From the NCBI RefSeq assembly GCF_023650515.1, contig NZ_CP096016.1, positions 588,513 through 652,512 on the forward strand: 64,000 nt of DNA. The letters run 5' to 3'. The stretch comes from Alkalimarinus coralli (lineage in GTDB: Bacteria; Pseudomonadota; Gammaproteobacteria; Pseudomonadales; Oleiphilaceae). The position numbers and the translations under genes were made by a program. Below the pieces are notes generated by a model, which had not been told where the DNA came from, ran no database searches, and was given only the letters and a program-made list of their open reading frames with translations. This document shows positions 8,778 to 17,984 of this stretch, in pieces (position 1 is the stretch's first letter; each line of letters starts with the position of its first letter).

Positions 8778-10157
8778 ATGTTTGAGAACTTAACGGACCG
8801 ACTTTCTGGTAGCCTGAAAAAAATTACAGGTCAGGCTAAGCTCACCGAAGATAATATAAAAGAGACCCTCAGGGAAGTGAGAATGGCACTGCTGGAAGCA
8901 GATGTGGCGCTGCCTGTTGTTAAAGAATTTGTTGAGCAGGTTAAGTTGCGGTCAGTTGGGCAGGAGGTAATGAGAAGCCTTACGCCTGGTCAAGAGTTTG
9001 TCCGAGTCGTAGATGCTGAGCTTCAGCGAGTTATGGGGGATACCTGTGAATCGTTGGATTTGTCAGCTCAGCCGCCTGCAGTCATCATGATGGCTGGTTT
9101 GCAGGGGGCTGGTAAAACAACCACCGTGGCCAAGTTGGCTCGCTTTTTGACTGAGCGAGAAAAGAAAAAGGTTATGGTTGTCAGTGCCGATGTATATAGG
9201 CCTGCCGCGATCAAGCAGCTGGAAACCTTGGCCTCTGAAGTGGGTGTCGAGTTTTTCCCCAGCAGCGCTGACCAGAATCCAGTAGACATTGCTTCCTCTG
9301 CAATCGATTCTGCAAAGAAAAAGTTTATGGATGTGGTGATTGTCGATACTGCAGGCCGCTTGCATGTTGATGAACAGATGATGGGTGAGATTAAACAGCT
9401 CCATGAGGCTGTTAATCCGGTTGAAACCCTGTTTGTGGTCGACTCAATGACAGGGCAGGATGCGGCTAATACCGCTAAAGCATTTAATGACGCGTTGCCG
9501 CTGACGGGGGTTGTGTTAACTAAAACTGACGGTGACGCGCGTGGTGGTGCTGCGCTTTCTGTTCGCTCTATCACAGGTAAGCCTATTAAATTTATGGGGG
9601 TGGGCGAAAAGACGGATGCGTTAGAACCGTTCTATCCTGATCGAGTTGCTTCTCGTATATTGGGGATGGGGGATGTTCTGACTCTTATTGAAGAGGCAGA
9701 GCGAAATCTGGACAAGAAGAAGGCAGAAAAACTCACCAAAAAGATTAAGAAAGGTAAAGGTTTTGATCTGGAAGATTTCCGTGATCAGCTATTACAGATG
9801 AAAAATATGGGGGGGATGGGGAATCTTCTCGACAAGTTGCCTGGCATGGGGCAGATGGCACAGGCTGCGCAACAGCATGTTAATGATAAGTCGCTTGGGC
9901 AGATGGAGGCGATGATATGCTCGATGACGCCGCACGAAAGGCGTTTCCCTGATATTATTAATAACCCAAGAAAACGCCGTATTGCCGCCGGTTCCGGTAC
10001 GCAGATTCAGGATGTTAACCGTCTTTTAAAGCAGCATAAACAAATGCAGAAAATGATGAAAAAATTTACCAAAAAAGGCGGTATGGCAAATATGATGAGA
10101 GGCATGAAAGGGATGATGCCGCCGGGTGGGGGCTTCCCTCCAATGGGGCGAATGTAG
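8778..10157 (+). CDS. ffh: Signal recognition particle GTPase Ffh (SRP54)
   Basis: A 459-residue protein. With 4.5S RNA it binds signal sequences on ribosomes and delivers them to FtsY at the inner membrane. Order: N domain (1-90), G domain with GLQGAGKTTT (near 100), DVYRPAA, DTAGR, TKTDGDARGGA and GVGEK, then the Met-rich M domain (about 320-459; LLQMKNMGGMGNLLDKLPGM and a GMKGMMPPGG tail). The start is ATG 8778 (MFENLTDRL), as in other bacteria; an in-frame ATG seven codons upstream is less likely. Divergent from ypjD. 4.5S RNA is not in this window. Confidence 0.98.
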   Translation: MFENLTDRLSGSLKKITGQAKLTEDNIKETLREVRMALLEADVALPVVKEFVEQVKLRSVGQEVMRSLTPGQEFVRVVDAELQRVMGDTCESLDLSAQPPAVIMMAGLQGAGKTTTVAKLARFLTEREKKKVMVVSADVYRPAAIKQLETLASEVGVEFFPSSADQNPVDIASSAIDSAKKKFMDVVIVDTAGRLHVDEQMMGEIKQLHEAVNPVETLFVVDSMTGQDAANTAKAFNDALPLTGVVLTKTDGDARGGAALSVRSITGKPIKFMGVGEKTDALEPFYPDRVASRILGMGDVLTLIEEAERNLDKKKAEKLTKKIKKGKGFDLEDFRDQLLQMKNMGGMGNLLDKLPGMGQMAQAAQQHVNDKSLGQMEAMICSMTPHERRFPDIINNPRKRRIAAGSGTQIQDVNRLLKQHKQMQKMMKKFTKKGGMANMMRGMKGMMPPGGGFPPMGRM

Positions 10158-10314
10158 CGCTTTATCATAGTCTATAAAAAATATGGCGTGTTTTTAGTAA
10201 AAAAATCAAAATATAGGTTTTAAAAAGGTTTTTTTTTGAATAGAATATGCGCCCTTTCGAATGCCATACGTTTGTTGTGTGGTTGTTAACAGCATTAACA
10301 GGATACCTAGCGAA

Positions 10315-10563
10315 ATGGTTACAATCCGTTTAGCTCGTGGCGGCTCTAAAAAACGCCCGTTTTATCATTTGTCAGTTACAGATAGTCGCAATGCTCGCGA
10401 TGGTCGTTATATCGAACGCGTAGGTTTTTTTAACCCTATTGCTCGTGGCCAGGAAGAGCGTCTGCGTGTTGATAGCGAACGTGTTAAATTCTGGTTGGAG
10501 CAAGGTGCTACAACTTCAGAGCGCGTTGCTAAATTATTGAAAGAAGTTCAAGCTGCTGCTTAA
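10315..10563 (+). CDS. rpsP: 30S ribosomal protein S16
   Basis: 82 residues, the normal length for bS16, beginning [18 protein letters not shown] and including [14 protein letters not shown]. It helps 30S assembly. ATG 10315 is chosen from the family N-terminus; an in-frame ATG 18 codons upstream is not needed. First gene of the classic rpsP-rimM-trmD-rplS operon; a -10-like TAGAAT lies at 10241-10246. Confidence 0.98.
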   Translation: MVTIRLARGGSKKRPFYHLSVTDSRNARDGRYIERVGFFNPIARGQEERLRVDSERVKFWLEQGATTSERVAKLLKEVQAAA

Positions 10564-10625
10564 TTGCGTTAAGCAATAAGTGTCAGTCTCAGCATCAAGA
10601 CAGTATTATAAGCTAGAGGGTTGTC

Positions 10626-11153
10626 ATGAGTCGTAGTAAGAGCAATGAAGCGGTTCTTGGCAAAATTACTTCAGTTTATGGTGTTAAGGGTTGGGTAAAG
10701 ATTTACTCTTTTACCGATCCGATAGAGAATGTACTTCAGTATCGCCGTTGGACGTTAAAGAAGGACGGTGTTGAAAAGGTCGTTAATCTATCATCAGGCA
10801 AAAAACATGGTAAAGGTTTGATTGCTTGTCTTGAAGGTTGTAATGATAGAGAGTTAGCTCAACAGTTTTGTGGATCACTTATTGTGGTCTCAGCTGAGGA
10901 GTTGCCTGAACTCGAAGATGGTGAGTTCTACTGGCATCAATTAGAAGGCCTCTCAGTAAAAACGATTGATGAGGTTGATCTGGGAAGGGTAAGTCATCTT
11001 ATTGAAACCGGGTCCAATGATGTAATGGTTGTTAAGAGTAATCGCGGTGATGCTAAGAAAGAGCGCCTGATTCCTTATCTTCCTGGACAAGTAGTAACGG
11101 ATATTGATCTCGAGGACAAAACCATTACGGTGGATTGGGATCCGGAGTTTTAA
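10626..11153 (+). CDS. rimM: Ribosome maturation factor RimM
   Basis: 175 residues. It binds S19 and helps late maturation of the 30S head. Seen: N-terminal VLGKITSVYGVKGWVKIYSFTD RimM domain and C-terminal PRC-barrel with EDGEFYWHQLEGLSV and LIPYLPGQVV. It lies 62 bases after rpsP and three bases before trmD, so in the same operon. Ribosome site AGAGGG precedes ATG 10626. Confidence 0.97.
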   Translation: MSRSKSNEAVLGKITSVYGVKGWVKIYSFTDPIENVLQYRRWTLKKDGVEKVVNLSSGKKHGKGLIACLEGCNDRELAQQFCGSLIVVSAEELPELEDGEFYWHQLEGLSVKTIDEVDLGRVSHLIETGSNDVMVVKSNRGDAKKERLIPYLPGQVVTDIDLEDKTITVDWDPEF

Positions 11154-11156
11154 GCC

Positions 11157-11903
11157 GTGTGGATTGGGGCAGTAACACTGTTTCCAGAGATGTTTCAGGC
11201 TGTTACTGATTATGGTGTAACAGGCAGGGCATTTAAGAACCGGATCATGGAGTTCCAGGCATGGAACCCGAGAGATTTCACTCATGATCGTCATCGGACT
11301 GTCGATGACAGGCCATACGGCGGCGGTCCTGGGATGTTAATGAAAGTACAGCCTTTGCAGGATGCAATCGCAGCAGCTAAGCAGGCAGCTGGCGAAGGTG
11401 TCAAGGTGATATATTTATCACCCCAAGGCAAAAGGCTTGATCAGGCTGGAGTTCAGCACCTGGCGAACGCGGAAAAGTTGATTTTGGTCGCTGGGCGTTA
11501 TGAAGGTGTAGATGAGCGTCTGATAAAAGCAGAAATCGATGAAGAGTGGTCTTTAGGCGACTTTGTGTTGAGTGGCGGTGAAATTGCTGCCATAACAGTG
11601 ATCGATGCTATAGCCCGTTTAATCCCCGGGGTATTGGGGCATGACCAATCAGCAGAGCAGGACTCGTTTTTCGATGGCTTGCTTGATTGTCCGCACTATA
11701 CCAGGCCTGAGATTTTTCAAGGTCAGAAAGTGCCGGATGTGTTGATGGGGGGGCATCATGAACAGATTAGGCGGTGGCGACTAAAACAGTCACTGGGTAG
11801 AACATGGCAACGACGCCCGGATCTGCTGGAAGATAGAATGCTTTCAGAGGAGGAGAAGGGGTTGTTAGAAGAGTTTGTCCGCGAGCAGAGTGCTTCCGGC
11901 TAG
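11157..11903 (+). CDS. trmD: tRNA (guanine-37-N1)-methyltransferase TrmD
   Basis: 248 residues. It methylates G37 of tRNAs reading CNN and similar codons, using S-adenosylmethionine bound in a deep trefoil knot, and so guards against +1 frameshifting. Seen: [64 protein letters not shown]. The start is GTG 11157, three bases past the rimM stop, suggesting translational coupling. Full length. Confidence 0.98.
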   Translation: MWIGAVTLFPEMFQAVTDYGVTGRAFKNRIMEFQAWNPRDFTHDRHRTVDDRPYGGGPGMLMKVQPLQDAIAAAKQAAGEGVKVIYLSPQGKRLDQAGVQHLANAEKLILVAGRYEGVDERLIKAEIDEEWSLGDFVLSGGEIAAITVIDAIARLIPGVLGHDQSAEQDSFFDGLLDCPHYTRPEIFQGQKVPDVLMGGHHEQIRRWRLKQSLGRTWQRRPDLLEDRMLSEEEKGLLEEFVREQSASG

Positions 11904-11941
11904 CTCGATCGGATTTAACAGCTTTTTCTTAGGAGCAAACA

Positions 11942-12298
11942 ATGAGCAGCAAGAACAATATCATTTCTCAGATCGAATCTGAGCAGATGAGCAAAGAGAT
12001 AGCAGAATTTGGACCAGGCGACACAGTAGTCGTTCAGGTTAAAGTTAAAGAAGGTGATCGTGAGCGTCTTCAGGCATACGAAGGTGTTGTTATCGCTAAG
12101 CGTAACCGCGGTTTAAACTCTTCTTTCACAGTCCGCAAGATCTCTTACGGTGTGGGTGTGGAAAGAACATTCCAGGCATTTAGTAAGTTGATCGATAGTG
12201 TTACTGTTAAGCGTCGTGGTGATGTTCGTCAAGCGAAGCTTTACTATCTTCGTGACCTTAGTGGTAAGGCTGCTCGTATCAAAGAGAAGCTGGGCTAA
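11942..12298 (+). CDS. rplS: 50S ribosomal protein L19
   Basis: 118 residues, full-length bL19, at the 30S-50S interface. Seen: [62 protein letters not shown] [20 protein letters not shown]. Ribosome site AGGAG precedes ATG 11942. Last gene of the operon, followed by a terminator. Confidence 0.98.
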   Translation: MSSKNNIISQIESEQMSKEIAEFGPGDTVVVQVKVKEGDRERLQAYEGVVIAKRNRGLNSSFTVRKISYGVGVERTFQAFSKLIDSVTVKRRGDVRQAKLYYLRDLSGKAARIKEKLG

Positions 12299-12314
12299 GT
12301 TTACTATCAGGCTC

Positions 12315-12344
12315 AAAAAAGGTAGCTATATGCTGCCTTTTTTT
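12315..12344 (+). terminator. Rho-independent terminator of the rpsP-rplS operon
   Basis: An A run, GGTAGC (12321-12326), a short loop, GCTGCC (12332-12337, one G-T pair) and seven T follow the rplS stop by 16 bases. Confidence 0.85.
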
Positions 12345-12452
12345 ATGCGTGAAATTTGAGCTTTCGATAGTTTTGCAGCGTTTTTATTTTGGGAATACCA
12401 TTAATGGCGGCCAGTCTGTAGGCACTATTACACAATAGTAATGGAAATCACT

Positions 12453-12481
12453 GGAACTTTCGTGGTTATAATGCGGTCAAA
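12453..12481 (+). promoter_or_regulatory. Candidate sigma-E promoter of dsbC
   Basis: GGAACTT (12453-12459), 17 bases, then TCAAA (12477-12481) fits the sigma-E consensus. A TATAAT (12467-12472) lies inside the spacer and could serve sigma-70. A 6-bp dyad ACTATT-ACAC-AATAGT (12424-12439) lies just upstream. E. coli dsbC is reported as a sigma-E target. Confidence 0.55.
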
Positions 12482-12564
12482 CGCGCGTGTGGTGAAAAAG
12501 TGAAGCTGTCTTTTTTATTAAACTCGGCCTCGTATATGGGTATAAAAATCTGTTAGGTGATGGA

Positions 12565-13296
12565 ATGTATTTTAAGTTATTGGGTGTAATGATGCTTTGT
12601 GGTTCAGCTTATGTCGCTGCAGGTGATGTAAGTGATCAAGTAGAGAAAAATATCAGGGCTCAGCTGGGTGCTTCCTTGCCAGCGCTCAATATCACCTCAA
12701 TCGAGAAAGCCCCCGTTGACGGGTTGTTTGAAGTGTCCTCAACAAGTGACCAGCCACTGTTAGTGTCTGCTGACGGAAAGTATATTATCGCAGGGGAAGT
12801 TTATCAGTTAGATGGACACAAAATCACTAATCTGACAGAGCAGAAGCGAGAAATAGGGCGTGCAGAGATTATGGCGGCTATTCCCGATGCAGAAAAGCTA
12901 TCGTTTAAGCCCAAAGGTGAGACAAAGGCAACGATAACAGTGTTTACGGATATAGATTGTGGCTACTGCCGAAAGCTTCACAAAGAAGTTCCAAGGTTGA
13001 ATGCGCTGGGGATTCGTGTTGATTATTTAGGCTACCCCCGTGCTGGCGTAGGCTCTAATTCATACAGTAAATTGGTTTCGGCATGGTGTGCTGATGACCC
13101 TATGGCTGCGATGACCAAAGCTAAAAATGGAAGTGTAATCCCGGCAAAGAGCTGCGAAAACCCCATTGCGCGTCATTTAGAGCTTGGTCAGAGGGTTGGA
13201 GTTAGCGGTACTCCGGCGATTGTACTGGACTCGGGTAAGTTATTGCCGGGCTACGCGCCTGCAGATGCGCTTGCCAAGCAGCTTGGAGTGCTATAA
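12565..13296 (+). CDS. dsbC: Periplasmic disulfide isomerase DsbC
   Basis: 243 residues: a signal peptide (about 1-19, cleaved after AYVAA), an N-terminal dimerisation domain, and a thioredoxin domain with active site CGYC at residues 132-135 (FTDIDCGYCRKLHKEV) and cis-Pro GVSGTPAIVL. It reshuffles wrong disulfides in the periplasm and is kept reduced by DsbD. It stands alone in front of a convergent small Cys-rich lipoprotein gene. In Pseudomonas and E. coli, dsbC also lies near recJ, hom or xerD; no xerD is here. Upstream is a candidate sigma-E promoter. Confidence 0.96.
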   Translation: MYFKLLGVMMLCGSAYVAAGDVSDQVEKNIRAQLGASLPALNITSIEKAPVDGLFEVSSTSDQPLLVSADGKYIIAGEVYQLDGHKITNLTEQKREIGRAEIMAAIPDAEKLSFKPKGETKATITVFTDIDCGYCRKLHKEVPRLNALGIRVDYLGYPRAGVGSNSYSKLVSAWCADDPMAAMTKAKNGSVIPAKSCENPIARHLELGQRVGVSGTPAIVLDSGKLLPGYAPADALAKQLGVL

Positions 13297-13333
13297 ACAG
13301 GGGGTATACTTAAACTTATGCTCCGCCTAAAGG

Positions 13334-13358
13334 CTGCACTCACTTAGAGGGAGTGCAG
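13334..13358. terminator. Hairpin between convergent dsbC and lipoprotein genes
   Basis: CTGCACTC (13334-13341) pairs with GAGTGCAG (13351-13358) across a 9-nt loop. It probably ends both convergent transcripts, though T runs are short on both sides. Confidence 0.5.
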
Positions 13359-13368
13359 TGGTTTATGT

Positions 13369-13605
13369 TTAACATCTAAAACCTTTTTCGGTTTTTCTCT
13401 TTTTGCACTCCTTCAAGATATTATTGCACCTCTGGGCTGCTGAAGGGGACAGGTTGTCTGATTGGCATTCGCTGTATGCACTTTTTAGTTCGTAATTACT
13501 GTAATTACTAAATGTGCTTGTTTGGTCGCAGCCATAGCAAGAAATAAGCGTGGCAAGCAATAATGATCGTTTAGCGTTGGATTTGAAGTTCAATGTGTTG
13601 GTCAT
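13369..13605 (-). CDS. Small Cys-rich predicted lipoprotein
   Basis: 78 residues, not assigned to a known family. A basic N-terminus (NFKSNAKR) and short hydrophobic run SLLLATLIS end in a lipobox-like LISC, giving a lipidated Cys at residue 23. Five further cysteines follow (26, 47, 60, 67, 78), and the tail CNNILKECKKRKTEKGFRC is strongly basic. It probably sits in the periplasm or membrane, and its cysteines would be plausible DsbC clients. No clear ribosome site precedes the ATG, so the start is uncertain. The lipoprotein call rests only on the N-terminus. Confidence 0.6.
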   Translation of the reverse strand: MTNTLNFKSNAKRSLLLATLISCYGCDQTSTFSNYSNYELKSAYSECQSDNLSPSAAQRCNNILKECKKRKTEKGFRC

Positions 13606-13787
13606 ATTTTATAGATTTGTCTGTTAAGTGGCTGTATTGATATTAGTTTAGCTTCGCCTGTTGATCTTGCAACAAGCCAGCAGGATAGTCTCGTTGACAC
13701 TCGATATTTAGCGCGTTATCGTTCCAACTGCATTTCTTATGATTGTGATTCCACCTTCTTGATGCTTCATGTAGATAGGATATTTTT

Positions 13788-14975
13788 GTGAAAGATGAAT
13801 TCCCTAGAATAGAGCGGTTGCCCCCTTATGTATTTAATATTGTTGGTGAGCTTAAGAGAGAGGCTCGAGCAAAAGGGGTGGATATTATTGATTTTGGCAT
13901 GGGGAATCCTGACCAACCAACGCCGGCTCATATCGTCGATAAATTAACCGAGACGGCGCAAAGAGGGGATACTCACCGCTACTCGCAGTCGAAAGGTATT
14001 CCGCGCTTGCGTAAAGCAATTGCAGATTGGTATCAGCGAAACTATGACGTAGCTCTTGATCCTGAAACAGAGGCCATTGTTACTATCGGCTCAAAAGAAG
14101 GGTTGGCTCATTTGGCGCTGGCCACCATGGTGCCTGGGGATGCTGTTTTGGTTCCTAACCCCTCTTACCCAATACATCCATATGGCTTTGTCATCGCGGG
14201 CGCGGACATTCGTCACGTACCTTTAACAGATGAGGTTGACTTCTTTTCCGAGTTGGAAAAGTCAATTCTCGATTCGTGGCCAAAACCCAAAATGCTCGTA
14301 TTGAACTTTCCCGGAAATCCGACCACGCAATGTGTAGACTTGGCTTTTTTCGAGAAGGTTGTGGCAATAGCAAAAGAGCACAAAATCTGGGTCGTTCAGG
14401 ACTTGGCTTATGCTGATATTGTATTTGATGGCTATAAGGCGCCATCCATTCTTCAAGTTCCTGGTGCTAAAGAGATAGCGGTCGAGTTTTTTTCTTTATC
14501 GAAAAGTTATAATATGCCCGGCTGGCGTGTGGGGTTCTGTTGCGGCAACCCAACCTTGATTGCCGCTTTGGCTAGAATAAAGTCATATTTGGATTATGGG
14601 ACGTTTACCCCGATCCAAGTGGCTGCCATTGCAGCCTTGGAAGGTGATCAGCAATGTGTTGAAGATATCTGCGAGCTATATCGTGTTCGCAGAGATGCGT
14701 TATGTCGCGGCCTAAATAGTATAGGTTGGCAGGTTACCCCTCCTAAAGCGACAATGTTCGTGTGGGCCAAAATACCAGACGCGTACCTCGATATGGGATC
14801 TCTGGAGTTTAGTAAAAAACTGCTGAAAGAGGCGGGAGTGGCTGTTTCTCCGGGTGTCGGGTTTGGCCATTATGGAGATCAATACGTCAGGTTTGCACTT
14901 ATTGAGAACGAGCATCGCATTAAGCAGGCCGTTCGAGGAATAAAAGCGATGTTTTCTAAAGACGGATCCTTGTAG
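13788..14975 (+). CDS. alaC: Alanine-synthesising class I aminotransferase AlaC
   Basis: 395 residues, fold-type I PLP aminotransferase that turns pyruvate and glutamate into alanine. Seen: [64 protein letters not shown], the PLP lysine in [17 protein letters not shown], and the C-terminal Arg in [13 protein letters not shown]. These match AlaC closely. The start is GTG 13788 behind AGGA. It precedes hom and thrC, a common order in gammaproteobacteria, though a gap of 108 bases means separate control is possible. Confidence 0.93.
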   Translation: MKDEFPRIERLPPYVFNIVGELKREARAKGVDIIDFGMGNPDQPTPAHIVDKLTETAQRGDTHRYSQSKGIPRLRKAIADWYQRNYDVALDPETEAIVTIGSKEGLAHLALATMVPGDAVLVPNPSYPIHPYGFVIAGADIRHVPLTDEVDFFSELEKSILDSWPKPKMLVLNFPGNPTTQCVDLAFFEKVVAIAKEHKIWVVQDLAYADIVFDGYKAPSILQVPGAKEIAVEFFSLSKSYNMPGWRVGFCCGNPTLIAALARIKSYLDYGTFTPIQVAAIAALEGDQQCVEDICELYRVRRDALCRGLNSIGWQVTPPKATMFVWAKIPDAYLDMGSLEFSKKLLKEAGVAVSPGVGFGHYGDQYVRFALIENEHRIKQAVRGIKAMFSKDGSL

Positions 14976-15083
14976 GTTGCTTGCAGCTTTTATTATTGAA
15001 AGCACAAAAATTTAGCAGATAGCGTTGTTGAGCAATACATCGAGTGTTGCTCCTAAAATATTAATTCGGGTGAGGTAATAGGT

Positions 15084-16391
15084 TTGAAACCGGTGAAGTT
15101 AGGTATATGTGGTCTGGGTACAGTGGCTAGTGGCGCGATTAATGTGTTAAAGCGCAATGCCGATTCAATTACTGGACGCGCAGGTTGCCCTATTGAAGTT
15201 ATTCAGGTCGGTTCGCGCCGTCTTAAAGAGAACTGCGACTTGACTGGTATTGAATTCACGACAGACCTATTTGACGTTGTCTCAAACCCAGAGGTTGATG
15301 TTGTAATTGAATTGATTGGTGGGTATGAGGCGGCTAAGGAGCTGGTTCTTAAAGCAATAGAAAATGGCAAGCATGTTGTTACTGCAAATAAAGCGTTAAT
15401 TGCAGTTCACGGGAATGAGATTTTTGCAGCCGCCGCTGAAAAGAATGTTACGGTTGCTTATGAAGCCGCCGTGGCCGGTGGAATACCTATTATAAAAGCG
15501 CTCCGTGAAGGTATGGCTGCTAACAAGATTAACTGGCTGGCAGGTATTATCAATGGAACCGGCAACTTTATTCTGACCGAGATGAAAGATAAGGGGCGCG
15601 ACTTTGCGGATGTGCTCAAAGAAGCACAAGCGCTTGGGTATGCAGAGGCAGATCCAACATTTGATGTTGAGGGTATTGATGCTGCACACAAGTTGACTAT
15701 TATGGCGTCCGCAGCATTTGGCGTACCTCTCCAGTTCGATGCTGCTTATACCGAGGGGATTAGCCAACTTTCAACTGATGATGTGGCATATGCCGAAGAG
15801 CTGGGGTACAGAATTAAGCACTTAGGGATTACCCGACTGCATGACAACGGTATAGAGCTTCGCGTTCACCCAACGTTAGTTCCTGAACAGCAGTTGTTGG
15901 CCAAGGTTGATGGTGTCATGAACTCGGTGTTGGTGGATGGTGATGCCGTGGGCCAGACTCTTTATTACGGTGCGGGGGCAGGTTCTGAAGCGACCGCATC
16001 CGCCGTTATTGCAGATGTCGTTGATATTGCCAGAGCGCTAAATGTGGATGCTGGTGTGATGGTTCCATATCTTGGTTTTGGCCCGGAAAAATTAACAGAT
16101 TTGCCTGTGTTACCAATGGATGATGTTGTCTCCGCTTACTACTTGCGAATTCTTGCCAATGATCATCCTGGCGTATTGGCCAAAGTTGCCTCCATATTAA
16201 GCGATAAAGGCATCAATATTGAGTCAGTTATGCAGAAGGAATCTGAATTGAACGAAGGGAATATTCCGATGATTATGCTGACTCACGAAGTAAAAGAGTC
16301 CGCGATCAATGCCGCTATTGCAGATATTGAAGCGCTTTCAGATATAGAAGGCAAGGTGGTACGTATTCGTGCCGAGCATTTTTCCAGCTAG
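15084..16391 (+). CDS. hom: Homoserine dehydrogenase (single function)
   Basis: 435 residues. It reduces aspartate semialdehyde to homoserine with NAD(P)H, at the branch to threonine and methionine. Order: Rossmann domain (GICGLGTVASGAINVL), catalytic domain (GTGNFILTEMKDKGRDFADVL, EADPTFDVEGIDAAHKL), and a C-terminal ACT domain (about 350-430; ILANDHPGVLAKVASILSDKGINIES), which usually mediates threonine inhibition. There is no aspartokinase part. The start is TTG 15084 behind GAGGT, giving the family N-terminus MKPVKLGICG. Upstream of thrC. Confidence 0.96.
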   Translation: MKPVKLGICGLGTVASGAINVLKRNADSITGRAGCPIEVIQVGSRRLKENCDLTGIEFTTDLFDVVSNPEVDVVIELIGGYEAAKELVLKAIENGKHVVTANKALIAVHGNEIFAAAAEKNVTVAYEAAVAGGIPIIKALREGMAANKINWLAGIINGTGNFILTEMKDKGRDFADVLKEAQALGYAEADPTFDVEGIDAAHKLTIMASAAFGVPLQFDAAYTEGISQLSTDDVAYAEELGYRIKHLGITRLHDNGIELRVHPTLVPEQQLLAKVDGVMNSVLVDGDAVGQTLYYGAGAGSEATASAVIADVVDIARALNVDAGVMVPYLGFGPEKLTDLPVLPMDDVVSAYYLRILANDHPGVLAKVASILSDKGINIESVMQKESELNEGNIPMIMLTHEVKESAINAAIADIEALSDIEGKVVRIRAEHFSS

Positions 16392-16459
16392 ATCGCAGTG
16401 CTGATGATCGTAGCGTAACTATTTTAAATGATAAACCAATGGGTTAACGGGAACAGATT

Positions 16460-17875
16460 GTGAAATATATTAGTACTCGAGGTAGTGCTCCTGCCTTGAA
16501 CTTTGAAGAGGTTCTACTAACAGGGCTAGCATCAGACGGTGGATTGTATGTACCAGAAGTTCTGCCCCGTTTTACTCATGAAGAAATTGCTTCTTGGGCA
16601 GGACTTTCTTATACCGACCTCGCTTTCAATGTCATGTTTCCATTTGTTGAGGGTTCTATTCCAGAGTCAGACTTTCGGGAGATGCTTCGTGATACTTATG
16701 AAGAAGCGTTTGCTCACAAGGCTGTTGCACCTCTCACTCAGTTAGATAGAAATGAGTGGGTAATGGAGCTTTTCCACGGGCCAACCCTTGCGTTCAAGGA
16801 TTTTGCCCTTCAGTTATTAGGTCGCTTGCTGGACTATGTGTTGGAGAAGCGCAAAGAGCATGTTGTGATTCTTGGCGCAACATCGGGTGATACCGGTTCT
16901 GCTGCAATAGAAGGATGCCGTCGCTGTAAAAATGTCGATATCTTTATTCTTCATCCTCATAACCGGGTATCTGACGTCCAGCGCAAGCAGATGACGACGA
17001 TTACGGGCGACAATATTCACAACCTCGCTGTGGAAGGCAATTTTGATGATTGCCAGCAAATGGTTAAAGAGAGTTTTGGTGACCAGTCGTTTCTCGAGGG
17101 AAAAAGCCGGTTAGTGGCGGTAAACTCAATTAACTGGGCTCGAATCATGGCTCAAATTGTTTACTACTTCCACGCCTCTCTGGCGTTGGGTGGGCCGCAT
17201 CGAAGTGTTTCATTCTCTGTACCGACTGGAAACTTTGGTGATATTTTCGCAGGTTATTTAGCCAGAAATATGGGGCTGCCTATTAACCAATTGGTTGTTG
17301 CGACGAATAAGAATGATATTTTGCACCGCTTTATTAGCGAGAATAAGTATAGTCCTGAAGTACTTCACCATACGCTATCGCCCAGTATGGACATCATGGT
17401 TTCCAGTAATTTTGAGCGCCTCCTGTTTGATTTATATGGCCGGGACGGCAAGGCGCTTTCTGAGCTAATGGAAAGCTTTAAGACAGATGCATCGGTCTCT
17501 ATTGATGATTATCGCTGGAAGGCCGCCAGAAAGCTGTTTGACAGCTTTACAGTGGATGACGAGCAAACATGCCGAACCATTAAGGTTGTATTTGATGAGT
17601 CTGAAGAGCTGCTTGACCCACATACTGCCATTGGTGTGGAGGCTGCTCGCCAATGCCGAAGAGATTCATCTGTGCCGATGGTTACATTGGCAACGGCTCA
17701 CCCTGTGAAGTTCCCAGAAGCTGTAGAGAAATCGGGGGCAGGTGTAACGCCTGAGCTGCCGCATCACTTAGCAGACTTATTCGAGCGTGAAGAGTCGTAT
17801 ACCGTTATTGAAAATAGCCTGAGCGCTGTGCAGGGCTATGTAAAGGCTCACGGCAACCATAATAAAGCGCTTTAA
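16460..17875 (+). CDS. thrC: Threonine synthase
   Basis: 471 residues, PLP enzyme converting O-phosphohomoserine to threonine. Seen: MKYISTRGSAPALNFEEVLLTGLASDGGLYVPE, the PLP lysine in GPTLAFKDFALQ, ILGATSGDTGSAAIEG, VPTGNFGDIFAGY, and a C-terminal TAHPVKFPEAVE. It belongs to the long (yeast/Pseudomonas-like) class. The start is GTG 16460 behind GGGA. It follows hom by 68 bases, so probably one transcript, and ends in a double hairpin. Confidence 0.96.
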   Translation: MKYISTRGSAPALNFEEVLLTGLASDGGLYVPEVLPRFTHEEIASWAGLSYTDLAFNVMFPFVEGSIPESDFREMLRDTYEEAFAHKAVAPLTQLDRNEWVMELFHGPTLAFKDFALQLLGRLLDYVLEKRKEHVVILGATSGDTGSAAIEGCRRCKNVDIFILHPHNRVSDVQRKQMTTITGDNIHNLAVEGNFDDCQQMVKESFGDQSFLEGKSRLVAVNSINWARIMAQIVYYFHASLALGGPHRSVSFSVPTGNFGDIFAGYLARNMGLPINQLVVATNKNDILHRFISENKYSPEVLHHTLSPSMDIMVSSNFERLLFDLYGRDGKALSELMESFKTDASVSIDDYRWKAARKLFDSFTVDDEQTCRTIKVVFDESEELLDPHTAIGVEAARQCRRDSSVPMVTLATAHPVKFPEAVEKSGAGVTPELPHHLADLFEREESYTVIENSLSAVQGYVKAHGNHNKAL

Positions 17876-17890
17876 ACTGAGTCGCTACAG

Positions 17891-17919
17891 CGCTTTGGTA
17901 AATACTGTTTATCAAAGCG
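17891..17919 (+). repeat. Stable hairpin after thrC
   Basis: CGCTTTGGTAAA (17891-17902) and TTTATCAAAGCG (17908-17919) form a 12-bp stem with one G-T pair and a 5-nt loop. No T run follows. It sits just ahead of the real terminator and may protect the 3' end. Confidence 0.6.
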
Positions 17920-17931
17920 GTTAAATTGAGA

Positions 17932-17954
17932 AGAGGGCTTTGAGCCCTCTTTTT
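17932..17954 (+). terminator. Rho-independent terminator of thrC
   Basis: AGAGGGCT / AGCCCTCT with loop TTG and a run of T. A TTG that could start recJ 45 bases early falls in this hairpin, which argues against that start. Confidence 0.88.
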
Positions 17955-17984
17955 GTATCTATATACAAAGATTCGCCATCCTAT

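Noticed and set aside
9063..9574. Long minus-strand frames inside ffh
   Set aside because: They are the antisense of a strongly conserved GTPase domain, with low-complexity Ser/Ala translation.
17940..17984. TTG start that would lengthen recJ by 15 residues
   Set aside because: The TTG is the loop of the thrC terminator.
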